Below are positions 11,236 through 21,864 of a stretch of 64,000 nt of DNA, piece after piece; position 1 is the stretch's first letter; every line of letters starts with the position of its first letter. Both the position numbers and the translations under genes were made by a program. The stretch comes from Cardiocondyla obscurior (lineage: Eukaryota > Arthropoda > Insecta > Hymenoptera > Formicidae): NCBI RefSeq assembly GCF_019399895.1, contig NC_091864.1:3946001-4010000 (forward strand), written 5' to 3'. The notes under the pieces are model-generated. The model ran no database searches and was not told where the DNA came from. It saw only the letters and a list, made by a program, of their open reading frames with translations.

Positions 11236-11899
11236 TGTGTGTGACAAATCTAGTCGCGCGATTACTCACTGGAAAAACTCAGCGATGAGTTTCGACGCGG
11301 CAGGTAACGAAATAGAATGAAGTTTATTTTAATTGCTCAAACTTAAGTATATATTTAAACACGCAAAAAAAAAACAATTTTGGTTAACATAAGGAGCTTG
11401 GAATGAGTTGCGGATAATTGATCGTCTCGGAGATATTCGATGTAGACTGACCAACGGAGATCTTGATAGGATAAGAAATTTCTTATCCGACCGGCGGATA
11501 TCTTGCCGCGATGCGACGGATAATCTTCTTCGCGAGCCTAGCTCCGTTAGCGCGATCGCGACTCCGCAACTCCAAATTCCAAATAACTTTAAAGTCTTTA
11601 ACGATTATAAGAACTTGGCCGTAATGGCAACGAAATATGTTCGCTCTGAACAGGTGAGCCTGACGCCGATTTTTCAGACAGGTGACTCGGACGAGACTAA
11701 ATACATTTCTCTGAAAAGCGAGCAGCGAACGACAAAAACAACGTCTTATTATTACAGTATCGCGGACCCGGTTATAACTGGATATCTAGACCGTAAACAT
11801 CGACTGATCTAGCTAGATCGAACGACGATCTACTCCGAAACATAAACGAAAATAAATGAAATAATACGAGTTCTTTTGGTCTTATTCCTTGATCGAACA
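11236..11899 (-). repeat. BEL/Pao 3' LTR
   Basis: On the minus strand it begins TGTTCGATCAAGGAATAAG and ends in GATTTGTCACACACA. A purine-rich tract (reverse of 11,900-11,913, CGAGGCGGGCGG) precedes it as expected for the plus-strand primer. Compared with the 45-kb copy it shows roughly 15-17 base differences and two small indels. Confidence 0.85.
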
Positions 11900-12948
11900 T
11901 ACCGCCCGCCTCGAAATGATGAATTTCGATGGTCAATGCGGTAAAATTATTTTTTTTTTTTCTCGTGATTTTCGCCGTTGAACCGCCCGCCATGCGGCAC
12001 ACATTATTACAAGAAAAAATTACTAACCACCATGGTGGACTCGATGCGCAGATCGAGTGTAAGTGTACTATAAGTTTTTTTTTTTTTTTTTTTTTTTTTA
12101 ATTCTAAAGTAAACGCACGCGACGTAGCTTAATAATTAACGCAACTTATTAATTACTGACCTTACAATGGCAGTACAAGAAAAACACGAATATACGACGG
12201 TGTATACAACTTAATATTATGAAGGTACCTCGATATCGATGGGCAATAGACAAATTTTTGACAGCGGTCGTGTATATTCCGATGAAGCTGTTATGACGGA
12301 CACGACGCGGACCAGCCCGTCAGAACCCGGGAAATATTTACGCCCGATTTCTTCGACACCGATCAACTCAGAGTTTAGTTAAACAGAGTTCACGAATTGA
12401 TCGTAGCTTGATCGTAGTTAACAAGATTTGCGTTTCTCCAAGCATGTAAACGGTTCGTTCAACTGAACCTATGTTACATTCAAAGTAAATCTTAACGCTA
12501 CAGACTTGTGCGTTTGTGATTGGTCAGTTGTATCAGTTCTATCGGACGAAAAAAAAATGGTTGCGCTTGTCCCGTTTGTATATATACTTCGTGTTCATGT
12601 CACAAGCATGTTACAAGAAAATAAATATTAAATAAAATGCAAGGTAATTATTTTTTTCATTATTTAACAATTGTAAAACGAATTAATAAACTAAGTATAT
12701 AAATACAATAGCATATATAAACTTTGTATTTTTATACTTTAAAAGGAACAAAAATACAACAAGCACCTTTCGTGACAAGCATGCAATAACAAACTCTATT
12801 TTATTTTATTATCAGCATTAATGGTTTCACATAGATTTCTTTTATAAACATTTATTTACATGCTTTACAATATTATTTTGTGCTTTCTTTATTATTTCAA
12901 GAGTATTCTCTGTATGTTTTTAATACTTATCCAATGTACATTTTTTAG

Positions 12949-14487
12949 ATGACAGAAAATAATATGTCAGAAAAAAAAGAACACCTAATTTTACGGAAGC
13001 GGAAAAAATGTACCTCGTCCAGTTGGTGTCAGAATATAAAGAAGTTCTAGAAAATAAACAGACAAATAGTGAAACTATATGTTTGAAAAACCAAGTTTGG
13101 GAATAGGTAACTGAAAAGTTTAATTCGTCAGGTTATTCATGCAGATCATCAAAAATGATACGAAATTGTTGGGAAAATATAAAAAAACGCACTAAAAAAC
13201 ATTTTGCCGAACAAAAGAAAAACTTATACAAAACTGGTGATTATTTATTTTAGATTATAAAAAATTATATTTTACATATATGTATTAACTATTAAAAAAT
13301 ATATTCTGTTATTGGTAATTATAGGTGGTGGGCAAAGTCAAATTGTGGATAACATCATGTTTAATAAAGCTAGAGATATTATTCAACCCTCAGTGGACAG
13401 GCTAACAAATATGTACGACAGCGATTCTTTTGCTTCTATTCAAAATGAAGAAACATATGATACTTTGCCAAGTACTGACAGTCTAAATGTAGAGGATAAT
13501 ATTGAATATTTAGATGAATATGAAGACTACGTAAATTGCACACAGAAAGAAAATAAGCCAAGAAATGTTATTGAAACCATTTCTACAAATATAACTGACA
13601 ATGAGATAGACGATGAAGATTTGACGATAGCTGAGAAACCTGTAACAAAAGAAAAGAAAAGAAAAATTACTGAAAGTAAAAATATTGACCACAAACGCAG
13701 TCGCTTCATATCAATTAAAGAAAAAAATAAAAAAGAATCTAGTAAAACAAAAATAGATGAGTTTACAAATTTGGCAAAGTCAAAAACTGAATTAAGTATA
13801 TATAAGGTGTTTATTTTCTCCTCAGAGGTACACCGGGACTTTCGCTTCCCCAATTTTCTGCTTACAATTTCATAAACTATATCTTAAAACTTCATTCTTA
13901 TCTCTAAACTATTTCTACTTTTGTAGTCTTCTTTCTTCTTACAGCCGTTTCCTGAAAGTAAAAACTTATATCCTACGCCTTTTTCCTATTCTATTACCTA
14001 CGCGTCGAGAGAGAGAGAGATCACACCTCCATTCATTCTTTACATTATTTTGCCTTAATTCTACCTTAAATTCTATCTTTGGACCCCCGCTTCCGACGCT
14101 TTTTTCTTTCATACTTTCAATCACTCCTGTTTTTTTCCCTTGTTCTTTCCAAATTTCCCAACCAATCAATCCCCCTTCCTTCCCCTCCCAGAATTTCCTC
14201 CACCATTTCCTCCCAACTATTCTCGTTTCCCCAATCTATACATTCCTCCCATATATGTTCCCACGTTTCTTCCTTCTCCAAACAGATTCTACATTTTCTT
14301 TTCTCCTCTCCTTCCCAATAAAAAACTGAATTAAGTAATACACTGTTAATACAGGAACAAGAAAGACATGCTATTGAAATGTCTATAGCTGAACAGAGAC
14401 TTGCAAAAGAAAAAATTGAATTAGAAATTAAAAAAACGGAATTAGAAATGAAAAAAGCAGAATTACAACAAAAAATAAAAAATTAAA
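12949..14487 (+). pseudogene. Harbinger Myb/SANT-like DNA-binding protein, broken
   Basis: The second Harbinger gene, normally the factor that brings the nuclease to element ends. The trihelix-like part reads FTEAEKMYLVQLVSEYK and later SSKMIRNCWENIKKRTKKHF (about 12,995-13,230). An intron from about 13,240 ends at TTATAG before 13,325. The rest is acidic, then a basic stretch, then a coiled-coil-like tail rich in EK ending at about 14,485 (AELQQKIKN). Damage: a one-base shift in the A run near 12,980, a TAG at about 13,105, and the LINE insertion at 13,799-14,320, across which the frame rejoins exactly. The protein is therefore not made, unlike the intact nuclease. Confidence 0.75.
13799..14320 (-). 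mobile_element. 5'-truncated non-LTR retrotransposon (LINE) fragment
   Basis: Flanked by a 17-base direct repeat AAAAACTGAATTAAGTA (13,782-13,798 and 14,321-14,337), the signature of target-primed reverse transcription. Minus-strand translation starts CRLCLEKEETWEHIWEEC, the Cys-rich C-terminal motif of R1/I-type LINE ORF2 proteins, and runs to a stop, then a 3' tail ending in TATA repeats at 13,800. Only the last few hundred bases of the element are present. Confidence 0.75.
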
Positions 14488-15034
14488 AGAAAAGAACTTA
14501 ATATTAAAAAATATAAGATGAAATACATTTAATTTTAGAGATTTACTTTAAAATGAGTACACTAGTCTTTGTAGCACACGGCGATGTCAATAGTGTCTCT
14601 GATAACATGTGCATTATTATTATTTATATTAATTAATTCTTATTCGAAACTACCAACGTTACCGTACTCGTTATTATAATATTCAATAAGATATTTATTT
14701 TGCGTTTTTTGTTTTTAAAGTTTATTTTAATTAATTTTGCAATTTTTTTTTTTTTTTTTATTTTAATTAAAATATTTTAATTAAATTTGCAAAAAAAGAA
14801 AAATACATTTCTGGAAATAAATGTATATGAATTATTGGAATATACAATAATATAAAACTTATAGACAAAAGATAATACAAGAATAATATAAGATACCTTG
14901 CGTTATAGTAAAAATTATTAACTACATGTTCATTTTTGTTTCATTATAAAATAAAGAAATTAAGAAATAATAATATGCTTACTACTATATATGCTACTAC
15001 TATATATGCTTACTAGAAATAATAATATGCTTAC

Positions 15035-16242
15035 TTAGTTTGAAAAATAATTATTTATAATATTATCTCGTACTAAAGAATTTTGCGTTCGTGGATTTTC
15101 TGCACATGCATTGCATTCTATATTATTATTCCATTGAGGCATATTTAAATCTGGATCACAAGGAGGTAGTTCATCTGCGTTTCTTCGCTCTATATTGTGC
15201 AGTACTGCTGCTGCCACAATAGTGGTCATTGTTCTTTCTAAAGAATATCTCATTCCAAGTGATAAAATTGAAAATCTCCTTTTCCACACTCCAAATAACC
15301 GTTCGATGGTGTTTCGTGTGCGAATGTGTGCTTCGTTGTATCGTTGTTCTGCACGATTACGTGAATACAAGATAGGAGTCAACAAATACGGTTTTAATGG
15401 ATAACCACTATCCCCGAGTAAAATGGCATCTCCGTATCGTCTTGCTTCAAAATTTGCACACAGTCGGCTATTATTAAATATTGTACTATCATGCGCCGAT
15501 CCTTGCCACCGAGTAACGATGTCTGTTATCTCCAAGTTAGCGTTTGTTACCGCCTGTACATTTAAAGAAAAATAACCTTTTCTGTTCCGATAAATTTCAG
15601 CATCTGGACCACCTAAGCAGAACACAATGTGTTAATAATTAAAAAAAAAAAATATTAAATTTAAACAATAATATTATGTTAAATCCAATTAAAATAAACG
15701 AAGGATCTTATCTAATAAGTACATATATTATTACTTGAAAAGTAAATTAAAACTTACCAAAAGATTGAACACGAATATGTGTGCAGTCTACACAGCCAAT
15801 CACTTTTGGAAATTTAGCGATTCTATAAAATCTTTCTCGCTCTCGCCGAATCTCTGCTGCTGTTGAAGGAAATTTTATATAATGTGGGCGTAAACCAGCT
15901 ATTGCCTTGATGACTTTAGACATAATACGGTGTGCAGTAACTGTACTGACACCAATAAAATCTCCTATCGTAATATAGAACGATCCTGTAGCTAGAAATC
16001 TCAGCGTAAGCAACACTTGGTTTAATGAAGATATTGGATTATTTCTGAAAAATAAATTTATTATTATTTTATTATTATACTAATATTTACTTGTTGATCT
16101 TTTAAAAATATTTTTTTTTTAAATATACTTACTTCATTGTAGGAAATGTCAATAAGTGCTCTATCTCCTGACATAATAACAAAACTGTTTCCTTCTGTAG
16201 ACGAAAACGCATTTTGAATTCCACATCATCTAGTTCTTCCAT
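15035..16242 (-). CDS. HARBI1-like Harbinger transposase, three exons, intact
   Basis: Nuclease that cuts and joins the ends of this Harbinger element. Exons are 16,242-16,133, 16,044-15,758 and 15,612-15,035, joined by introns that open with GTAAGT (16,132 and 15,757) and end in TTTTCAG and GCTTAG. The total is 975 bases, exactly 324 codons plus stop with no interruption. The first exon starts MEELDDVEFKMRFRLQKE. A helix-turn-helix region lies in exon 2 (GDFIGVSTVTAHRIMSKVIK). DDE residues: Asp in VIGCVDCTHIRV (end of exon 2), Asp in LLGDSGYPLKPY, Glu in RNTIERLFGVWKR. An upstream ATG (16,341) leads to a stop at 16,258 and is not used here. Length is normal for the family (about 320-350 residues). 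It is one of the few undamaged genes in the window. Confidence 0.85.
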
Positions 16243-19200
16243 GTAATTGCGACGGGATTAAAATTTTTTTGGTCGTCTATTTATTGCTTCCAAGATATCT
16301 CTGTCATCGTCTGACTCGAAAATATTATAATAATACGCCATTGTACCAAATACTTCTGAAAAAAGAAAGTACAAACTAATATTGCTAATAAAATAATTGA
16401 ATAAACTAAATATGTTACTTACATTATTAATCCGCACGTGCTTATATGTATAACAACCGACAGAAAACACAAGGAAAAGTGATTAAACTAACGTATTGGC
16501 ATGGTAGTCTTCAGTGGTCTTACTCAAAAGTTTGTTCTTGTTATGTAACAGTTTAGTGCGTGCAGCTATTGAGAACAGACATAATCTGAGTTTGATATGT
16601 TGAACGGTCGCTGTCAGTCGCTCAACTTAAGCTGCGATCATTTGGCGATCATCTTGTGTTCGTTGTCGAAGAAATCCAAAAATTAGAACAAGCTGAGTTT
16701 AATCTCGGTTTAAAGTTAAACTGTGTCGAAGAAATCGGGCGTTAGTGATGCGCCCGAGCTCCCACTTACACGGAGGCAACGAAGGGTTGTTTAACAATAC
16801 CATTTGCCCGATCTTGAGTGACGACTGCATCCGATGCCATTTCGAACGCTGTTGTAACGTGTTCACATAATCTCGATACCAGATTACCCAGAGTCGCTCG
16901 GTTTTATGCCGAACGAGCTGCCAACGACTCAGTCGATTTTCATTTGCATTCAAAACGGACTCCTCGGAGAGTGCCGTTAATGCAGTTCCGATTAAAAAAT
17001 GACCCGGAGTTAGCGCGTCGTATGACTCCGAATCGTTGGTCAAGGGAGCGATGGGCCGCGAATTTAAACATGCCTCTATGCGGCATAGTAACGTCGAGAG
17101 CTCCTCGAAAGTAAGAGTATGCGATCCGAAAACGCGACGGAGATGGTGCTTCACACTTTTTACGCCGGCCTCCCAGAATCCCCCGAAATGCGGGGCAGCG
17201 GGCGGGATAAAATGCCAGAGATGTTATCGTTGGCGGAACGGTTTTGAAAATCGGGATTTCGAACCGACGCGTGATAAGCGGTAGCAAGTTCACGTTCGGC
17301 TCCGACAAATGTTGTACCATTATCTGAATACATGTGAGTCGGGTATCCGTGACGCGCACAGAACCGAGCGAAAGCGTTCAAAAATGACTGCGTCGTGTAA
17401 TCCGACACTAATTCTAGATGAATAGCTCTCGTGGACATACAAATAAAAAGCGCGATGTAACCCTTAAATGATTTTATCCCACGACCGCCGGAGGCTCGAA
17501 CCATGCAAGGGCCTGCGTAATCGATTCCGCAATGAGTAAAACACCTTTTCGGCGCAGATACGCGATACTTCGGCAAATCGCCCATCAACTGAGATGGTGT
17601 GGCAGCTCGCTCTCGAACGCACACGACGCATCGATGCACTACTAGCCGAACGATACTTTGCGCGCGGAGTATCCAAAACTAGCCGCGCAGTGTGCTGAGC
17701 GTAAGTTGCAATCCCGCATGCAGCGCTCGAATGTGAGCATGCGAAACAAGGAGTTCCACTAGAGCGTGCGACGATAGTACGATTGGATGTCGAGCGTTAT
17801 ACGCGAGAGGAGCGTGGCGAAGGCGACCGCCAACTCGAATGATTCCGTCGCGATCTAGAAACGCGTTAAGCGAAATTAGTGGACTTTTCGTTGATATCGA
17901 TTGGTTGCGCGATAAAGCCTGTGATTCTTGCGGAAAAACGGCGGATTGAATATATCTGAGCCAAACGATTTTGGCGTGAGCGCATTCTTGTGCTGTAAGA
18001 GCAGATGGAGCTTCGTTAATGAATTGATTTCCGCGTTGTTTCCGACAGAGATTTGCAAATCGAAACAAGTAAGCTGTTATGCGAATAAGTTTAGGCCACG
18101 ACGAGTATCGTTCAGCGAGATCGAACGATGCGGGGGGAGCCGCCACGTGAAGCGCGATGATTTTTTTTTCAAGACACGTATCAGCGTGTACAGTTGCAAG
18201 AGACTCCGGCCAATTTTTGTGCGGTTGACTAAGCCATGGTGGTTCGTGCCACCATAATGAATGCGAAAGCAATTCCTGGCCAAGAACTCCGCGCGACGCG
18301 CAATCAGCGGGATTATCGTGAGTACTTACATGTTTCCACATGACGCCGGGCAATCGCGATTGAATGTTCGCGACACGGTTTGCTACAAACGTTTTCCAGC
18401 GAGACGGAGATTGTTGCAACCAAGCGATAACGATTGAAGAGTCGGTCCAACATGTATATTTAACGCTGGTATGTGTGATGAGTGGACAAACAAATTCGAT
18501 TAGATTTGCAAGCAGGACCGCGGCCGACAGTTCGAGTCGCGGAATGCTCAGGAGTTTTAACGGCGCTACCCTGGATTTCCCGATAAGTAGCGAGGTCGTG
18601 ATTTCACCGGAGATAGACGTAACGCGAGAGTACACTGCTGCGGCGTACGCCTCACTAGAAGCATCGGCGAATCCATGGATTTCGATCTGACATGAATCCG
18701 CGCCGAGTCCGATTCATCGTGGAAATCTGACAGAGTTTAAATGTGCGAAACCGGCATGAATGTCCCGCCACCGTGTTAATAACGAAGCCGGCGCGGGTTC
18801 ATCCCAGTCGAGTTTAAGTTTCCATAACTGTTGTATGATAATTTTGGCGCTTATGATCACGGGGGTCGCCCAGCCGACCATATAATTTTGCAATAAACGA
18901 GAGGATCTCACGTTTAGTCGTAGGGAGCGATGCTGTTGTGGACACGCGAAATTGGAATGTGTCCGTGCACTGCTTCCAATCGATCCCGAGAATTTTAAGA
19001 TGCTCGTCCGCGTGCGGAATCGAGCAGCACGCGAGTCCGTGATCGCTGGGATCGATATCCGATAGTAATCGCGGTGCATTGCTCGCCCATTTGCGCAACG
19101 TTAAGCATCCGCGTCGCAGAAGGTCTATGAGCTGATTTCGCGTTTTTACAAGATTATCGACATCGTCCGCGCCGAATAACACGTCATCGACATATATGTG

Positions 19201-20827
19201 ATCGTCAAGTACGGTACTTGCAAGGGGGAAGTCTCGAGTGGCCTTCGTCTCGATTTAATTGTTTTAAAACTCGATTTAATTGTTTTAAAACTCGAAGCGC
19301 GAGGAAGGGTGCACACGCCATTCCATAGGTTACGGTGAGTAGTTGAAATTCGAGTGCGTTAGATGCAGATTCAGGCTGTCACAAAATTCGTTGGTAGTCA
19401 ATGTCGCGTTCGTCTACGAGGATTTGACGATACATCTTAGCGATATCAGCGGTACAGACGTATCGAAATAATCGCCATCGGAGCACTACTGTTGGCAATT
19501 CGGTTTGAAGTTTCGGTCCGGAATACACATTATCGTTTAAGCTTTTTCCATTGGACGTCCGACTTGACGCGTCAAAAATAACGCGAATTTGCGAGGTGAC
19601 GCTATCGGGACGGAAAACGGAATGATGAGGAATGAAAACGGTTTGATTTCGAAATGGTTTGGCCTCTCGCATGTGGCCCAAAGACGCGTATTCATTCATA
19701 AACGTACGATATGCGGACGCTTGTTCCGGGCACGACTTGAACCGGCGCATTAACGAGGCGACGCACTGTAAGGCTCGGGCTTTTGTTTCGCCGATATTGA
19801 TGGGTGGTGGTGTTGTAAACGGCAGACGCACTACATATCGGCCGTCCGGTCGTCGCGAATGAGTCTCGACAAAATGATTCTCGCATTGATTATCCTCGAG
19901 AGACGAAGTATGACTTGTCGGCGGTTCTTTGCATTTCCAAAACCGTTCGAGAGCACTGTCGAGCTCGAAAGTTTCATTATTCAAGCATGTCGAAAAATGA
20001 GCGGCCACGCGCGTTTTGGTCGTGGATACATTAGCGGTTTTTGTTCGCGAGTTGATTGGACCTGAAATAATCCAACCAAAAATTGTGTTTTGCGCGATCG
20101 GCTGACCCGGTTCGCCTTTGTGTAGCCCTTCAAGAATTAACTCGTTATAGATATCGGCACCGAGAATGACGTTGATAGGCTCGCATCCGGCGGGGTTTGA
20201 GTCGGCCAACGTGACCTTGAAGATGCGCAAAATTACACTCATTCGTAATACCTCGGGGTTTGTATGCTGTGAGTTTAGGTAAAATGAGCGCAAGCGTTGT
20301 GATAGCCGGAGCTCGTGTTTTTATTGCCGATATCGTGATTTTGCTTGCAAATTTGTACGTGCCGGCGTGTACGTTGCCGACGGCTGAAACTGAGACCGGA
20401 CAGCGGATACGTTTTAATCGTAACAACTGAGCAACGGACTCAGAAACGAATGTCATCTCGGACCCCTGATCAATAAGTGCTCGAATTTGCACTTTATATC
20501 CGGCGGAGTTTCTTACGGAAATCCACGCGGTAGCTAATAAAACGGAGGATGCTTGTCGAGTCGATTCTCGAGCCGTAAACAACGTGACAATCTCCGCGGG
20601 TGGTCTCAAATTTGTGGTGACGTTGGTGTCCGTCGGATCTTGTGACGATTGAGAATTCGAGTCAGCGGGTGGGTTCCCGTGAAGCACAGTATGATGTCGT
20701 TGGTGACAAGTGTGGCATGTATATTTGCTACTGCAATCTTTAACGGAATGGATTCCTTTCAAACAATTAAAGCAACGCCCATGATTTTGAACCAAGAACC
20801 GTCGCTGACTCGAATTTCCTTCCAGTA

Positions 20828-21093
20828 GGGAATAAACACGGGTTTTAACCCAGGAGCGTTAAGGGGGGCGAGGGGACGGGGGAAAAAATCCGTGATGAGA
20901 GAAGCGCGGGGAGAGGTAGCGGTTGGTGGGAAGAGACCTGGGGGGGGCTATCTATCATTATTCATTTATACCCCTCCCCCAGGTCTCTTCCCACCAACCG
21001 CTACCTCTCCCCGCGCTCCTCTCATCACGGATTTTTTCTCCCGTCCCCTCGCCCCCCTCAACGCTCCAGGGTTAAAACCTGTGTTTATTCCCC
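20828..21093. repeat. terminal fold-back palindrome of Polinton 1, left end
   Basis: Two arms of about 125 bases fold on each other: GGGAATAAACACGGGTT at the outside pairs with its complement ending at 21,093, and GGTGGGAAGAGACCTGGG pairs with CCCAGGTCTCTTCCCACC next to a loop containing CTATCATTATTCATTTATA. Arms are G/C-rich with a few mismatches. It forms the outermost part of the terminal inverted repeat. Confidence 0.9.
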
Positions 21094-21131
21094 CTTACAA
21101 CACCCCGCGCTAGCAACCACCGTTAATATAT

Positions 21132-21415
21132 TGTTACGCCGGGAACGGGTCGGCGAACGTTTCCGCGTTCGCGTCTCTCACACACTCACACACACTAACT
21201 CGCGGCGCCTGAGCTCCGCGAAAGAAAGAGACGATTTATAAAAAGGAACGAACAGTTTAATTAGAGCATGCAAAGATACAGCGACTGCACCGATTCAAGG
21301 CACGGGCAGAACTGTCATTTAGTAAATAAATAATCTTCGTTCCCCTGGCAACGGGGGAACCGAGACTTCGGAGCGAGCCGGCAGCTTCACGCTGCTCCGT
21401 GTACCGGGCGTAACA
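21132..21415 (-). repeat. gypsy 3' LTR
   Basis: Matches 26,278-26,561 over 284 bases; the one difference seen is C versus T in GAGACTTCGGAG (about 21,369). The short length and the TG...CA ends are typical of gypsy-type elements. Confidence 0.9.
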
Positions 21416-21864
21416 CTGCCCCCCCCCCCTTCCTCCAGATTGTCGCCCCGACAATCAGGGGGGGCCTCCGTGGCTTCCTGTTCCACCTTGGACTCCTGTC
21501 CAAGTTCTTGAACTCCACGAAGCGACGCGAAGAATCTTCCTCAGCGCGAAGATGCTTCCGTCCTTGGCTTCCAGCCCGATTCCGCTGCTCCTCTTAAAAT
21601 CTTCAAACAAGGGGGGGGGGCATAACTTTCTGTGGACCCTCCGACTCAAGGTCTCCCCAAGTTCCTGTTCCGGCATTAGCCCTTCGTCCCATGGAAAACC
21701 ACAGATCAAAAACCATGGGAAGAACAGTCTTCTTAACGAAAAATCTTCCTTCATCTTGAAACGGAGCGGAACACGTTTCTCCTGAAGAAAATTCTCCTTC
21801 CTCCCCGTCCAGCTAAACTCCTCCTCAAAAGAGAAAAAGAAGAAAAGCAGTTTCCAAAGAAAAA

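Larger units (their letters stand above)
12341..16740. mobile_element. PIF/Harbinger DNA transposon, 4.4 kb, complete ends
   Basis: Perfect 19-bp terminal inverted repeats: CGCCCGATTTCTTCGACAC at 12,341-12,359 and GTGTCGAAGAAATCGGGCG at 16,722-16,740. TTA flanks both sides (12,338-12,340 and 16,741-16,743), the TWA duplication typical of the superfamily. It carries the two standard genes, a Myb/SANT-like protein on the plus strand and a HARBI1-like nuclease on the minus strand. Removing it restores the reading frame of the BEL/Pao integrase C-terminus. A LINE fragment has inserted into the Myb-like gene. Confidence 0.9.
12217..20817 (-). pseudogene. pol: BEL/Pao pol polyprotein, frameshifted
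   Basis: The minus strand encodes, in order: a second zinc knuckle (CFNCLKGIHSVKDC) and retroviral-type protease (ALIDQGSEMTFVSE) at 20.8-20.2 kb; reverse transcriptase with IRVIFDASSRTSNGKSLND at 19.6 kb and YVDDVLFGADDVDN at 19.2 kb; RNase H with YTCWTDSSIVIAWLQQSP at 18.4 kb; an integrase zinc-binding region at 17.8 kb; the integrase core with CGIDYAGPCMV and MYSDNGTTFVGA at 17.6-17.3 kb; and a DUF5641-like C-terminus (16.9-16.7 kb, resuming at 12,337 with PGSDGLVRVV and ending at 12,217). Frames change at about 20.25, 19.2-18.6, 17.65 and 17.16 kb, so no full polyprotein can be made. The Harbinger insertion at 16,740 splits the last domain. A 21-base word, CTCGATTTAATTGTTTTAAA plus one base, is tandemly doubled at about 19,250-19,292. 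Confidence 0.85.

Noticed and set aside
11408..11812. 134-codon open frame, repeated at 45,181-45,573
   Set aside because: Both copies are inside the two BEL/Pao LTRs. Presence in both reflects LTR identity, not a gene.
13966..14334. Several overlapping open frames in a C/T-rich stretch
   Set aside because: They are antisense or out-of-frame readings of the truncated LINE fragment, as the 17-bp duplication and the CRLC motif show.
20828..21093. The two Polinton palindromes as independent TA-flanked fold-back transposons
   Set aside because: Left and right flanks could be read as TA, but the terminal repeat extends past it to AGTAGGG, the 6-bp duplication lies outside that, and the host reading frame rejoins only with the Polinton boundaries.
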